The notes: generated by a model not told the origin, from the sequence alone. A DNA stretch of 64,000 bases from Saururus chinensis (GCA_035235625.1 CP141148.1:11155001-11219000), one strand, 5' to 3'; numbered from the stretch's first letter, positions 36,991-50,225 are shown. Program-made: numbers and translations.

Positions 36991-38745
36991 AAGATCATTA
37001 TCTTTGTTTTTGCTAAAAAAATGTTCTGTGAATATTAATATTTGTTATGTAATGGACCAATATTATGTAATGAAAAATAGTAGTTATATAATTTTTTTCC
37101 AAACAAACAATTGGAGTACTGATATGTAGGTCGTCCATTTGGATACATGACTACCGTGCCAATCGTCTTTGTAAAAACACGCTAATATGACACACAACTG
37201 AAATTGATCATATGTTAAATAGCACGGTTCCGATATGGAAGAGCACCACCATAAGGGTAGTTAATGCAGCCACAACGACAACTGCGCAGGTGACCTTTGC
37301 AGTCACGGTAGTCAATCTCCTCAATAAAAGCATGAACATCAACAAGTTGATCTTCAAGAGTGGTGTAAGCAAAATAGGGCATAGTGGTGGATCTAGAAAG
37401 AATGGATGAGATGGGACTATTAGAGGGTATGAGCCAGGAGGGCGATGCTCATTACGAACCAGTCCAAAAAACACCCTCGCCACACATTGGGGCATCTCAA
37501 AGTAAAACAACAAAAGAAGTTGGTTGCTTGACTAGTAGAATTGGTGGGCAACGACTCAATCGACAATCGACGAGGAAAGCCTGGATAGAAGAAAACGCTG
37601 GAGTGATGGAGCCAGTCTGGATCTAGGCAGATGCACCCGCCAAAGCAATGGAGGCACGCTCGAGTAGATCGGCGGTGGTGGTGCTGCGGACAGAGCACCA
37701 GTGGTGGCCGATAGAAAGGGTAGATTTCTTGAGTGGTCAAGGGTTGTGGTAGTGGCTAGATCCACCTACAGGAGGGTAGACGCCACATGGCCAAAGTGGA
37801 TGCAAGGGCTTATAGATTTGGCGACAAGGCGACCGATCTGGATTGGCCAAAAAGAAGCCAGTCAATGAGGGTTCAACCACATGGGCGAATGGCAATGGGG
37901 CGGGAAATCCATCCGGGCTCTAGCAGATACACCTAGAGGAACAATAGCGGCTAAAGGAAACTAGAACGATGGCTCAGTTGATGAACGGGAGGTGGCCAGG
38001 GCAGCGGTGCGGCAGAATCGGTGAGTGATAGTACCGATGGAACTGGAGAGAATGAAGCACCAGAAGGCTTCAAGAACACATCTGGAGTGAGCGAACAACA
38101 TTCGTGAGTGAGGAGATGGAGCGAAGGAGCATACTAATGGCTTCCTCCTATGCGGCTTGGTTGGTGGCAATAACAGTCTTCACATCGGTAAACTCAAAAT
38201 CATCGGTTTAACTTGAGTTTCCAATTGTTCATGTGGATGTGAAGACGACTGGGAGAGGACTCCAAGATGGGCATATCACAGAGGGCCAAGGACTCCACAG
38301 TCATGAGAGCCGGTGTGATACTTGGCATTGGTTTTGCTGATGCGGAAGACTCATGGCGGAGGGTGGGTAGCACAAGGTGTAGAAACAACCCTTACCTACC
38401 AATGGTGTAGACGAGGGTCTACACAAGAATAATAAAGAGAAAGGGGAGAGAAGAGAAGGATTAGGGCAGAAAATAAAATAAAAGTAATTTAATTTTTATT
38501 GTTTGATTTAGAATAGGCTGAACACTACAATTTATAGAAAAGTAAAGTAGTATTCCTATTAAAATAAGGTAAGGAAGATTAATCTTAGTGAACTTAGAAA
38601 ATAGACTAATCTAGAAAAGTAAAAGAAGTAATCTAATTAGGATATTAATCTAATTAGGAACATATAAGAAGTGTGCCACTAAGTGGATTCAAGATTGGAT
38701 TCATGAGAGGTCTTTTAGGCCTTGCAATATTAATTACTCTTGCAG
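36991..38745. other. mixed spacer with a GC-richer patch (37.2-38.4 kb)
   Basis: Several small frames on both strands (37212-37409, 37384-37626, 37420-37740 minus) overlap one another and resemble no known protein. The patch ends in actcatggcggagggtggg, similar to 1083-1108. 38400-38745 is AT-rich and looks like LTR or untranslated DNA, but no ends were found. Nothing here is called a gene. Confidence 0.35.
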
Positions 38746-40929
38746 TTAAATATAGTCGACAACATGATCTTGAAACTGAAAAAGTGCACATCTCCAAGAA
38801 CGTTTGAATACTAAAATACCCAATACGCACAATAATCCTACCACATAACCAGATCCGATACCAGCAGAAAACCAAACTTCTTCACTCCTTTTAGTTGACA
38901 ATAAAGTAGGTGTTAAACCACTTATTGTGTTGTTGCTTTCACAGTTAGGGAGTGGAAACCCGCAAAGTCCAAGATTGTTGCTATAAATTGATGCCTCAAC
39001 CAAAGTTTGAAGCTGCCTGCCAGTTGGAATCTTTCCGGACAAACTGTTGTGGGCTAAATTCAAGTGATTTAAGAAATTTAGATCAGATAAGCTGGAAGGG
39101 ATTACTCCTGAGAGATTATTTTCAGATAAATCCAGTGACAACAAATTTGCCAATTTCCCTATATTTTTTGGTATAATCAGCCATGAAAGGCCCATAACTT
39201 CATTTGGAATCTGTCCTGATAAATTGTTCCCTGAGAGATCAAGACAAGTAACAAGAGAAAGAATCCTATCATAGGTATATGAATATCCACCAATTTGCAC
39301 GACCACCCTTTCATTGTAATAACCACCAAAGATAAGTAAGGCATTTGAGGTCTGTCTTGTTCGCATTGCTAGCAAATTGCCAAAGGTACAAGGAATTGAT
39401 CCTGATAACTGGTTCATTGCCAAATCTAAGACTCGAAGAGAACCATGGTTTCCAAGCTCCGGAGGTATCTTCCCTGAGAAGCAATTTGATCTCAAACGAA
39501 GCACTCGAAGAACAGGGAAGCTTTCTCCCATCCACGCAGAAATTTTTCCAGAGAGCTTATTTCCGCCAGCGTCAAGAGTTTCCAATTGTGAGAAATTGAT
39601 TATTGATGAAGGCAGAATGCCAGACAAATTATTATCACTTAGATGCAATGACTGAAGACGATGAAGATTCCCCAATGACGAAGGTATCTGGCCAAATAAG
39701 TGATTCCCACTCAAATCAAGTGCTTCAAGGTCAGTACAATTACCCATGTTGAATGGTATTTCGCCAGTCAGATTATTCTGAGAGAGATCGAGTGTCCAAA
39801 TTCCCCTTTCACATAATGAAGGTATTGTGCCAGTTATGTTGTTATTGGATGCAAGAAAGACGGAACTTGGAACAAAGCTCGGTGGAATAGAACCATTAAA
39901 CTGATTATTGGATATATCAACCAAGTAAAAAGAATTTAAAAAAGAAGGAATTGGCCCCGAAAATTTGTTCGAGCTAAAATCAATAATTGTTGAACGAGGA
40001 GGGTGCTGATCTTTAGGGAATTGACCTTCAATTTTGTTTTTGCTAAGATTCAAGTAGTCTAGTCCAGGAATTGTATTAGAAAACCATTCCGGTATTTTGC
40101 CCCTAATGGATGTATTAGAGAGATTTAAAGCAGATACTCTAGTTTGTGTTTTAAGCCAAGGAGGGAACTCAGATCCAATGTAGCATGATCTTAGCCTAAG
40201 ACTTTCCAGTTGAAAAGGAGGAACCCAATTAGATGGAAGTTGAATCGCCAAGGAATTTGATGACAGGTCTAGTATCTTCAATTTGGACATGTTTTTCAAA
40301 AGATCTTCAATTACTCGTCCATGTAGAAAATTACTAGAAAGACTAAGGTGTTGTAGATTAAATAGTTTTCCTAAACAGCCTGGAATAGTGCCTCTTAGCA
40401 GCGTCCTAGAAAGTCTAAGAAATTCTAACTTGCTGAGGAGACACAAAGAATCAGGTAAGTGACCCCCAATCCTATTACCCGTCAAAGCCAAATACCACAA
40501 ATTATATAGTTCTCCGATCCCAAAAGGGATGACACCAGTAATATTTCCATTATCTGAAAAACGAAGGTACTCAAGGGAAGTGATATTATAAACAGAAATT
40601 GGCAACTCTCCATATAACCTATTCCCCTGCATAAATAACACTCTAATTTTGGTCCAGCCACTGGCGAAAAGCTTTGAAAATTTTTCCCGGATGAAGTTAT
40701 CCCACAATCTAAGTTCTTCCAAGTTGGGTAGTTCTGAGAACTTGGAAGTAATTAACACTTCAACCCTATTGGAAGAGGCATCAACCGATAAAAGGGTACT
40801 GATATTTGCGAGCCAAAAAAGAAGAGATGACCCATTGAGTTCATTGAAGGAGATATCAATGACCCTAAGAGATGAGGAATTTGAAAAGGGAAGCGGGCCG
40901 GAAACACCTTGAAGATTACATCGTTGCAA
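38746..40929 (-). pseudogene. LRR receptor-like protein, copy 2 (N-terminus missing, C-terminus intact)
   Basis: An open frame of 727 codons, the longest in the window, is filled with plant extracellular LRRs. It ends in the family's C-terminal parts: NNLGLCGFPLPNC, an acidic-poor spacer, a transmembrane helix (about residues 686-708) and a 20-residue basic cytoplasmic tail without kinase. It aligns with RLP copy 1 from that copy's CDLQGVSRPLP onward, so roughly the first 215 residues (signal peptide, cap, first LRRs) are missing. The first Met is internal. One late LRR (NEVMGLSWLIIPKNIGKL) is about 12 residues short. Without a signal peptide it should not reach the membrane. The frame itself is uninterrupted, so the loss may be recent or a spliced upstream exon may exist; I see none. 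Confidence 0.88.
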
Positions 40930-40944
40930 ATGTTACAATGTTGC

Positions 40945-41340
40945 AAATGCCATAGACTATGCATATTCACATTTATACTTCGTAATTGCATCATATTGAT
41001 CCATTTGCATTCTTTGAGCCAAGATCATAGCCAAGGCTTCAACCGGAGGCTGGAGCCACTCTCTTATCTTTTAGATTCAAGTCTCTCTGGAATGTTCAAT
41101 GAGAACAAACTATCTTTTAAAGTCAAGTCTCCCTGGAATTTTCATGAGAACAAACTATCTTTTAGAGTCTAAGTCTCCCTAGTGAAGGGATTTTCATCGT
41201 TGACATCTGACAACCTGGACTACTTCTGAATACCAGCATATAATATTTGATTTTGCAGTACATTAAAACTGAAATTTTACTAATACTACAAGTGAAACCA
41301 TTGTACACAATTCTTTAAAGAATGCGTCTATTTCCATACT
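40945..41340. repeat. RLP-upstream repeat beside RLP copy 2
   Basis: From atgccatagactatgcatattcac on, it follows the amplified units at 13400 and 20620 (tttgtaattgcatcatattg, then cttttagagtcaagtctccc repeated three times with small changes, then aaaactgaaattttacta). It joins the LRR coding sequence directly, through a repeated ttgcaaatg. Confidence 0.7.
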
Positions 41341-41700
41341 TCTTATAAATTTTTTTAGGTGAGGTTGTCTTTCAATATTCTTCTTTTTTTCATCAACACT
41401 AAAAAAATAAATAGCAACTTACACATAAAAGAGAGAGGAAATGGAAGGAGCACATTCAAGAACATTTCATAAACTTAGACAATTATCATAATTTCAGATA
41501 AGAACATTATCTTAATTAGTTTCTATGAAGCTTAAGAATACATTGCAGCCACCCACTCTCTTTGGGGTGTGCTACTCAAGTTTTACTCCTTTTGACATAT
41601 CATATCACAATAATGAAAAAAGTGATAAAAAGGGTAAGAGAAAAGACTGCAGAGGCAAAACGTTTAGATGATAAGGCAATAGACATGAACCACTCACTTG
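41341..41700. other. spacer, nothing recognised
   Basis: AT-rich, without frames of note or clear repeats. Confidence 0.45.
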
Positions 41701-41708
41701 GAAGCAGG

Positions 41709-42810
41709 TAGGGCTGCACCAAAAAATCGCAACAGAACTAAATTTGGAAGCAGGTAGGGCTGAACCAAAAACCCGGAACAAAATTAAACCGGGAAAAATC
41801 AAACCGAAATTTAGTGGTTTGGTTTGGTTTGGTTCAGTTCTGGTTCGGTTCTTAAGAAAACCAGTAAATTTTGGTTCATTTCGGTTTTAAGAAAAAAAAA
41901 TGACACCGAAACTGAACATTTGGGACAGGAAGAGTAGCTAGAAATGGATGGTAGACGTTAGAGGACATGGATCTCTGGAACGTTTGGTTGTGGTCTTCAA
42001 CTATTTTCATTGGAGCTGAATAATGTGAAAAGATTCCTATCTTCTAATAAATAGTACGACTCGAATTTGTTGACAAGGAAGAAGCTTTTGTGCAATTGGT
42101 GTGCAAAATTGCTAGTAGCATGTGCTATTTTGTTCCTGATCAAAACAATTCGAATTGTGTTCATGTCCATCAACAACACCTGCTTCAAGGAGGCTGCTTG
42201 GCCATCATCAACCCAGAAATTCTCAACCAAGTTCCATGGTCCAAACCTCAGGTCACAATGTTTTTACTCACCCAGTGGAGAATATGAACTGCAACTTGCC
42301 TCGGTCCATTTATAGCAAACCTGAGAACAGGAAGCCTTCGACTAATGATGAGGATGACATTATTGAAGGGGGATTTGATGAGCATAGAGAGGGCCCTAAA
42401 GACAACAAATTGTCTTCGTGGCAACGGATGAAATGGACAAATTTAATGGTGCGACTTCTGATCACAATTGTCACTATGCTATAGACCTGAGGAGTGAGGA
42501 CAGAGCTGCGAAGAAGGAAAGACTTAAACAAACCTTTATCAATTTTTATGTATAAATGTGTATGATGAATGGCTTATGTTGCAATCTTCAATTTTTTATT
42601 ATTTTGATCTGATTTTGATTAATTAAATAATTTAATTAAAATGTTTGGTTTTTATTCAGTTTTGGTTGGTTTTCGGTTCTTATGTCGGTTCGGTTCAGTT
42701 TTTATATTTTGGTTTTATAATTTAGTTCGGCTTGGTTCCTGTATCTAGGTTCCTTAATTCGGTTCGGTTCTAGTAGGAACCGTCTGGAACCAAACTGTGA
42801 TGCAACCCTA
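41709..42810. mobile_element. non-autonomous hAT element, 1.1 kb
   Basis: The ends are TAGGGCTGCACC and the inverse of TAGGGTTGCATC (gatgcaaccctag). GAAGCAGG flanks both sides exactly (41701-41708 and 42811-42818), an 8-bp target duplication typical of hAT. Both subterminal regions are full of ggttcggtt/aaccgaac words in opposite orientation, as in Ac-like elements. No transposase. The middle (about 41930-42540) is unlike the ends and could be captured DNA. The left end is duplicated (41747-41760). Confidence 0.8.
41930..42540 (+). other. non-terminal insert of the hAT element, possibly captured DNA
   Basis: The composition is more balanced than that of the ends. Three overlapping frames (42067-42315, 42090-42287, 42155-42484) cover it; the last carries an acidic stretch (STNDEDDIIEGGFDEHREG). 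I do not recognise the protein in any frame. If it is a gene fragment, it is broken by frame changes. Confidence 0.3.
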
Positions 42811-42869
42811 GAAGCAGGAGGCTTGCCCAGGTCAGTCCCACCAGGAAGCAAGCAAGTTCTTCCCGTTAG

Positions 42870-43740
42870 GAAGAGCATTCTTCACCTTCTCTTATACTAT
42901 TCAAAATAACACTCCATCCACAACGTACTAATAATCAGTGTTGTCATTGCACCTAGTGGTCCAGAGTGCGGTGTTTCTCACAAAGTCTCTCATGGGTCTC
43001 TTCGTTGCCACTCAAATCTTGTGAACCGGTGGTTACTGAGTCAAGCAAGAGTTGTTGATGTCAAGGAACGAGCAATTATTGCTGATGAGAGTGACAAGAA
43101 ATAACACTATAATTGAGGGAAAAAGAAGCACAATTGCAATCAACTGGCAGCCAACTACAATTTAAAGAGAAAGTGGTGACAAGAAACAACACTATAATTG
43201 GGGGGAAAAGAAGCACACCTGCAATCAAGTGGTAGCCAACTACAATTTAAAGAGAAAGTGCAAGGATAATTACATGAGACGGCCATTGAAGGGAAGAAGA
43301 GTATGTGGTATGTGCTGAAATTGCTTTCCAGGAAGTCTAGTCAATTGGACTTGTCATTGTAATGAGTAAAGTGAAGAGGTAGACACATTCTCTCGTATAA
43401 TTATATTTCAATCGATACAATGTACCACCCTTGAAGGTACCAAGAGCTATAGCATATTCAAGTTGAGCCACACTCTTTCGACAAACACGACTTTCTTATA
43501 CTTTTTTTTTAAAAAATATGCCAATTTTGGTTCCAACTAGTCTTAAACACAAAAACCAATTTGCCCTTCATATAAATAGAGTATTTCCTCCAAAAACCAA
43601 AGAGGGGGAGAGTTGCTTTTCTTGAGATAAACACTAGTTTGATCTAGAATTAATTTGGGTCTATTTTCTCTTGTGTGTCTCAAACTCTTTAATCTCAGTG
43701 ATCTTTTCTTATTTATTTCTAATCTTTGAGCAATCAAACC
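42870..43740. repeat. RLP-upstream unit 5, right part
   Basis: It corresponds to 13915-14890 and 21115-22080 (cactccatccacaacgtacta..., gtaccaagagctatagcata..., aaccaatttgcccttcatat). The unit resumes after the hAT element and flanking spacer. The minus frame 43543-43737 is not conserved in the other copies. Confidence 0.65.
43091..43262. repeat. tandem duplication of about 86 bp
   Basis: gtgacaagaaataacactat through aaagagaaagtg occurs twice in succession; other unit copies have it once. Confidence 0.75.
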
Positions 43741-44012
43741 TTCTTAAATCATGTCTATTTAATTAGAGGTTAATCTTGACAGTTTTCGCCAAAAACCCTA
43801 AAAATCATGTATTTTAATTTCCTTGAAAAAGTCTTAAGTACCGGAAACTAATTGGTAGTGATTCTTTGCTAGAAATATGGAGACAATCATGTGCTTAGAA
43901 GATTGAAAACCATTATGGAAAAAAAATTGGAGATGAAGTACATGACCAAAGGGGAGATTGATTAGATAAGAAGTGAAGTGCATCTTCAGTAAATCAAGGG
44001 ATTACACTAAGA

Positions 44013-44781
44013 TGACTTGTACCAAAGTTTTCTACATGACGAATTTCAAAAGGATGGACAAGGTTCTATGGTTTTTTCAGAATGGGTTTTCCACATAAAA
44101 AATCTTGAGAGCTATGTGCTTAATTGTTTTAACTTTTTGCACTTGAAATAATTTTCAATAATTTGTTTTGTTGCATGATAAACTAGAAATTGATCCTTAA
44201 GTAATTAGATTAAAATTTTAAAGTTGTTAATCTAGTTAATTTAAAATGGCAACTATTGCATGCTTGACGTGACCATGTGTGACAATGTTTCAAATTTTTG
44301 TTCCCAACAATCACTTTTGGTGTACAACAAATATTTTAGGTCATGTTTTCTCCCACAATTTCGTCTTTGTGCACAAAATTTTCCATTTTGGTATTTTATT
44401 TGGTTTTTGAGCATAAGCTTTGCCAAAACCTCATCCATCCAAAAGAAGGCAACGATTGTTTGTAACTGAGTTGGAGTCTTCGATGGTTTTGCATCACTTT
44501 GAAAACATGCAGATGAGGGAGATGAGTTTGAAGTCCTACCATTATTCCTTCCCTAACCGCATTTGGAGAACTTCCAAAGATCTCGTTCATTGATCTCAAT
44601 GCACTATTAATACGTATTTCTACAGCATTTCTTAGTGGTTTACACATATTTTTGCATGGTAACATGTTTTAAATTGTGTGGTTGTAGTGTTGCAAGGAGC
44701 CTGATGGGAAGGGCAACTCTCACTCATTCCCTTATGCGTGAAAGACCAACCATCTAGGTAATTCAAGTCTCAATTGAAGCA
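44013..44781 (-). repeat. gypsy 3' LTR
   Basis: Direct repeat of 50226-50997; on the minus strand it starts TGCTTCAATTG and ends GGTACAAGTCA. Small frames within it (44253-44665) are not genes. Confidence 0.8.
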
Positions 44782-45690
44782 CTATTTTCTTCCCTGTTAC
44801 AACACACCAAATGGCTTCAAGTGGAAAGGGGCACCTTGACCCTAGTATATCATATTTGGATGCTCCAAGCATAGTTGATATACTACAATCTTGATATGGT
44901 GGAGCACATGTCCATTATGGTGAATAACTTGCAGACTCTCAGGTTGAGGGCTTTGTTGAATTCCGCATTGAGATATCTAACATTGACTTGTTGGAAAACA
45001 TCATTGTCATCGGTTTCATTGCTTTGTTGTGGGCCCACACCATGAATGTATAGAGGAGGAAGGAGAACATTCCTGTAGTCCACTTCTTCGACAGACATTT
45101 TAGGGGTAAGTGTCCACCCTTTTAATGATATTTTGTGGCATGTCCTTACTCCAATGTTCATATGCCCTTTCTCATTAAATGGTTGGTTTTGTTTTATGTG
45201 CATTTTTGGTGCGTATTATGTTTTTTATTGTTCAATAATTGGAATATTTTGGTTCATAGCTTCAATGGTATTGATGATTTTGCTCGTGCATTAAACAATT
45301 AGGGTTTTACAAATAACAAAGTAATACAAATTCCTGCATGTAATATTATGAAGATGGAGCTGAAAGAAGACTCAAATCTTTGTTTGGTAAGGTAAAAGAA
45401 TGGGCATATATATCACATTCACACACTTAAGGGTAAAAAAGGCCTTAGGTAGAAGTGTGGGTGAGAGATGAAGACTTTTTTAATAAAAGTTCAAAAACAA
45501 ATTTAGAGCAATTGATCGCTTGATTGCCCTAATCGATTGGCCTTGAATGTCCTATGGTTTTTCCAAAAATTACTAACCGAATGATCGCCTCAATTGATTG
45601 ATCAATTGGAGGTTGAATGTTTACACAAAAGATTTAACTGAGTTGGGAGTGATCGATCGCTTGGTAGAACAAATCGCATAATAAACAAAA
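44782..45690 (-). other. gypsy region between integrase remnant and 3' LTR
   Basis: No recognisable domain. A short minus-strand frame near 44.9-45.2 kb has no similarity I know. Repeated gattgatcga-type words occur at 45490-45680, as in the repeats at 56.2-56.5 and 62.5-62.65 kb. Confidence 0.4.
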
Positions 45691-48600
45691 CTTTCATGAA
45701 AAAAGATGGAACTTAGAATTATACAAAAAAACTTTTTGAGATGGTTCAAAAGTCTTACAAAGTATGCTCTTATCATAAAATGTCTTCATTCTTTTCATGT
45801 ACATTCTAACACTCTCATAAGCATCTTGTCGAATTTTATCTAATTTATTTAGTTGTAATTTTTTGTGCAACCCAGCCTTGTTAAGATTGAAGTTGACAGC
45901 CTTGATTGCCAAAGAGGCCCTATGTTCTAGCTCCACAGGCAAGTGACAAGTCTTTGCAAAAATTAGTTAATAAGGAGACATTCCAGTCGAGATTTTGAAA
46001 GTAGTACGATAAGCCCAAAGAGCATCGGTTACTCTTAATGACTAATCCTTACCATTTGGATTCAACATTTTTTGCCAAATATATTTGATTTCCCGATTTG
46101 AAATTTCTACGTATCCACTTGTTTATGGGTGATAGGGTGCAACAACTTTATATGTGATTCTATATGTTTTCAACAAGGCCTCAAAGGACCTATTACAAAA
46201 GTGTGTACCCTGATCACTTATAATGACTCTAGGGGTTCCAAATCTTAATAAAATATTTTCTTTTAAAAATTTCACAACAACTTTGTAATTATTTGTTTTA
46301 CATGGAATAGTCCCAATCTATTTAGACACAAAATCAACAGCTATTAAGATATAAAGATAGCAAAAAGAGCGAGGAAAAGGTCCTATAAAATCAATGCCCC
46401 AATAATAAAAAAATTTAATAACCAAAATTGGGTTAAGAGGAATCATATTCTTATAGGATATGGCTCCTAACTTTTGACAACGTTCATATGCTTTGCAAAA
46501 GTTATGCTTGTCTTTAAAGAGAGTTGGCTAGTAAAAACTACAGTAAAATCTTGGTAATAGTCTTTTTAGCAGAAAAATGACCACTACATGCTTTAGAATG
46601 GCAGAAGGAGATAACATTTCTATGCTCAGAATCATGCACATATCTCCTAATTATTTGGTCCAGACAATATTTAAACAAATAAGTATCATCCCAAAAAAAG
46701 TGTTTTACCTCTGTGAAGAATTTGTTTTTATCCTATTGAGTCCAATAATTGGGAGTTTTACATATTACCAAATAGTTTGCAATGTCAGCATACCACAAAT
46801 ATGAGAGGTGGTAAATAAACTGTACATACAGGAAAGGAGTCCTTAATTAGTAGCAATTCCAAGGAATCAAAAAAACCAAATATGGACAAGTGAATAACGA
46901 CTACATTTTTTACTCCTTTCTTGTCATTGATAGTGAGATCAAATTCTTTGAGTAGGAGGATACACCTGACCAATCTAGGCTTTGCATCCTTCTTGATTAG
47001 ATGATATTTTAGAGTTTCATGGTGAGTAAAAATAATAATTTGGGAACCAATCAAATATGATATAATTTTGTCGAGTGCAAACTTTACAACAAGAAGGTCA
47101 TTTTCAGTAGTTCATTTGAGCGTCATTTAAAGTTTGACTTTCATAATGAATGACACAAAGCCTTTTATTTTCTGTTGCCCAAGAGAAGCCTCAATAGCAT
47201 AATCACTAGTATCACACATAATTTCAAAGGGCAAGCTCTAATCATCTGGTTTCATAATAGGAGCATAAATGAGCATGTTCTTTAGCTTTGTGAAGGCTTA
47301 TTCACATGCTTCACTCCATTCAAAGAAGTTGTCTTTTGATAGAAGATTGTACAATAGTCTAGAAATGGTACTAAAATATTTAATGAACCTTCTATTAAAT
47401 CCCGCATGCACCAAAAAAGATCTAACATCTTTATTTGTTTTTGGACTAGGCAAATTGGCAATCAATTCAAATTTTGTTTTGTCCAATTGAATTCCCTACA
47501 AAGAAACAATATAACTAAGTATTATTCCCTTAGTGACCATAAAATGATTTTTTTAAAAACATTTAAAACAAGATTTTTCTCCTCCCATTGAACCAAAATT
47601 TTTTCAAATTATTAAGACAATCATCAAAAGAATCTTCAAAGACAAAAAATCGTCAATAAAAACTTCAAGAAAATGAGCCACCATGTCAATAAATATACTC
47701 ATCATACATCTTTCAAATGGTGCAAGAGCATTACATAATCCAAATGACATCCTTCAATAAGCAAAGGTACCAAATGGATACATAAAAGTTATCTTTTTTT
47801 ATCCTCAAGTACAATCTCTAATTGATAACCAACCACCCTTTCTAAGATTTGGTCCATGAATAGTAAGACAAAATGGTCTTTCCTAGTGACAAAGTGGAGT
47901 TTCCTGTAGTCAATGCACATGCACCAACTAGTGGTGACTCTAGTTGGGATCAACTCATCCTTTTCATTGTTTACAACGGTCACACTGGATTTCTTCGGTA
48001 CCACTTAGGTAGGACTTACCCGCTGACTATCAAAAATATAGTATATGATCCCTACATCTAATAATTTTAGGACCTCATCTGTCACAACCTCTTTCATGTT
48101 AGGGTTCAACTTATGTTGCATCTCTCTCGAAAGTTTGGCATTATCTTCTAAGAAGATCTTATAAGTGCAAACTAAGTGACTAATTCCATTAATATGAGTT
48201 ATAGTCCAACCAATTAAATATTTATGTTCTCTAAGGACATTGAGCAACTTTTTCTCTTGTGTATAGTCCAATTGTAAGGAAACAACCACATGTTATGTCT
48301 CTTCTTCACCCAAAAATTCATATTTAAGCTCAATAGGAAGGGGTTTTAACTCATGTTTTAGTATTTTAACACTTGAAGGGAGGAAAATGCTATTGGGAGC
48401 AAGCAATTCCTTGAAGCATGCCTTCCACTTTTTTGTGTCCAACATGGGGTTGACTCTAATAAAAAAATTACATCATTAATTACAAATTTATCATCAAAAT
48501 TAAAATAAGCAAGACAAACTTCAAACGGATCATAGAATAAAGAAATAAGAGACTTGCCATGCACAAGACTCTTAATTATGTTCACTTCATAAACATCATT

Positions 48601-48910
48601 ATCATCTCTTAGTTGCCTATAAATATTAAAAATATTAGCTTTCAAAGTCATATTTCCAAAAGAAAGCTTCACAACACCATTTATATAATTAATAAGAGCA
48701 TTAGAAGTAGCAATAAATGGGCTGCCTAATATGACAAATCTGAGTACAAGAATTCAAAATTGGTTGTGTCCAAAACAATGAAATCAACAAGAAAGTAAAA
48801 TTTTTCCACTTGGACTAGCACATCCTCAATAATTTCTCTTAGTGTTTTAACTGAGCGATCTGCAATTTGAAGAGTTATGCTTGTGGGCATGAATTCATTA
48901 AGTCCCAATT
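45690..48910 (-). pseudogene. gypsy pol remnant (protease, RT, RNase H, integrase)
   Basis: On the minus strand, a protease-like part (around 48.7-48.9 kb, with ITLQIADRSVK), reverse transcriptase parts (about 47.3-48.3 kb, with CIDYRKLH and the HAGFNRRFIK end), an RNase H part (around 46.8-47.1 kb), and integrase with its C-terminal PVELEHRASLAIKAVNF stretch (45.7-46.5 kb). That last motif is typical of the Athila/Tat branch. It is a fossil, broken throughout. Confidence 0.75.
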
Positions 48911-50225
48911 ATTCATAAACAGAATAATATAAGAGATTAACACTTGCCAGAATATCAAGCAAAACTTTTTCAATTTTCTAATTCCCAGTTATACAAGATA
49001 TGGTTAGACAACCAAGATCTTTTTATTTGGGTGGGGTGTTTTGTTGTAAAATTGTACTCACTTGTTTTGTAAAAAATATCTTCTTTTATACATTTAGCTT
49101 ATGTTTGATTGTACAAAGGTCTTTTAAATTTTTTGCATAAGATAGAATTTGTTTAATTATCATCTAGGAGAAGAATGTTAATCTTAATTTATTTGAAAAT
49201 TAAAAAAATGTCACCATTTTGCACCAATTTAAAAAAAGATTATAATCTTTGGGGAAAAGGAGGAGGAATGGGAAAAATACAATCGGAGTTGTAAAGTTCA
49301 TCACCTTGTTTAGAATCAAAGACACCTTGGGTTCAACAACCATCCTTTGAATGTCATTATTAATGACTTTTCCCCTTCTCAAAGTGGTAATTGACTTAGC
49401 ATGCTCCTCTTGTGAATTCAAGAATATCAAATTTTTAATTACAAATTGACCTTTAGGATTTAGTTGAGGTTGAGAATGAAACTTCTCTTTTCCTTAAGTG
49501 TTAAAGTTGTGGTCAACTGAGTGATAGAAACCTTCAAGTTATTGATGGCTTGCATTGTTTGGTTGTTGATTGTTATTGACTTTGTATAAATGTTTGCAAT
49601 GTGTTTTCATGAGTTTTATTATATGATGGAACATAAGTTAAAGAAGAAAGAGGTACCTATATATTAAACTCATTTCTCCAACTAAAGTTAGGATGATTTA
49701 TCTAATTAGAAGTATAAGATTTAGAATAAGGAGAAAAGATATGTCTTTTATATGTATTTATAGTATTTCCTTGAGTATGCAACACCTATTGAAAATCAGA
49801 GACTGCCAGAAAATTTTGTGTTTAGTTTCTATCACATTCACATATACCATAAATATCTTGTACTTTTTTGGAAACCTTAGACATGTTTCTTTATTAATTT
49901 TCATAGCCTCAATTTTTCTAGTTAAACTTGCAATTTTTGCTTTCACATCATCTTCTTCTTTAAAAAGGTACTTGCCCCCTTAGTTGTCACATTAAATTTT
50001 GTCTTATTAGCACTTCCAAATTCATTAAAATCTTCCCATTATTGGGCATTTTCAGCCAATACATCAAGGTTTTTTACTCAAAAACTCTTTATTACATATC
50101 ATTTCAACAAATTACCTCATTTGATAGGTTAAATCATTATAAAATAAACTAATTGTACACCACATTTTATATTCCATAATGTGGGCACAACAAAAAAAAA
50201 TTCTTAATTGTTTAACTTTTGTACA
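48911..50225 (-). other. gypsy gag-side region, decayed
   Basis: Between the protease remnant and the 5' LTR. Short frames (49200-49430, 49758-49946, both minus) give no clear capsid or nucleocapsid signal. No primer-binding site was recognised beside the LTR. Confidence 0.4.

Noticed and set aside
37212-37740. Several small frames on both strands
   Set aside because: Mutually overlapping, no conserved domain, no splice model that links them.
39345-39655. Plus-strand frames across RLP copy 2 (also 1914-2117 in copy 1)
   Set aside because: Antisense shadows of conserved LRR coding sequence, which explains why they look conserved between the copies.
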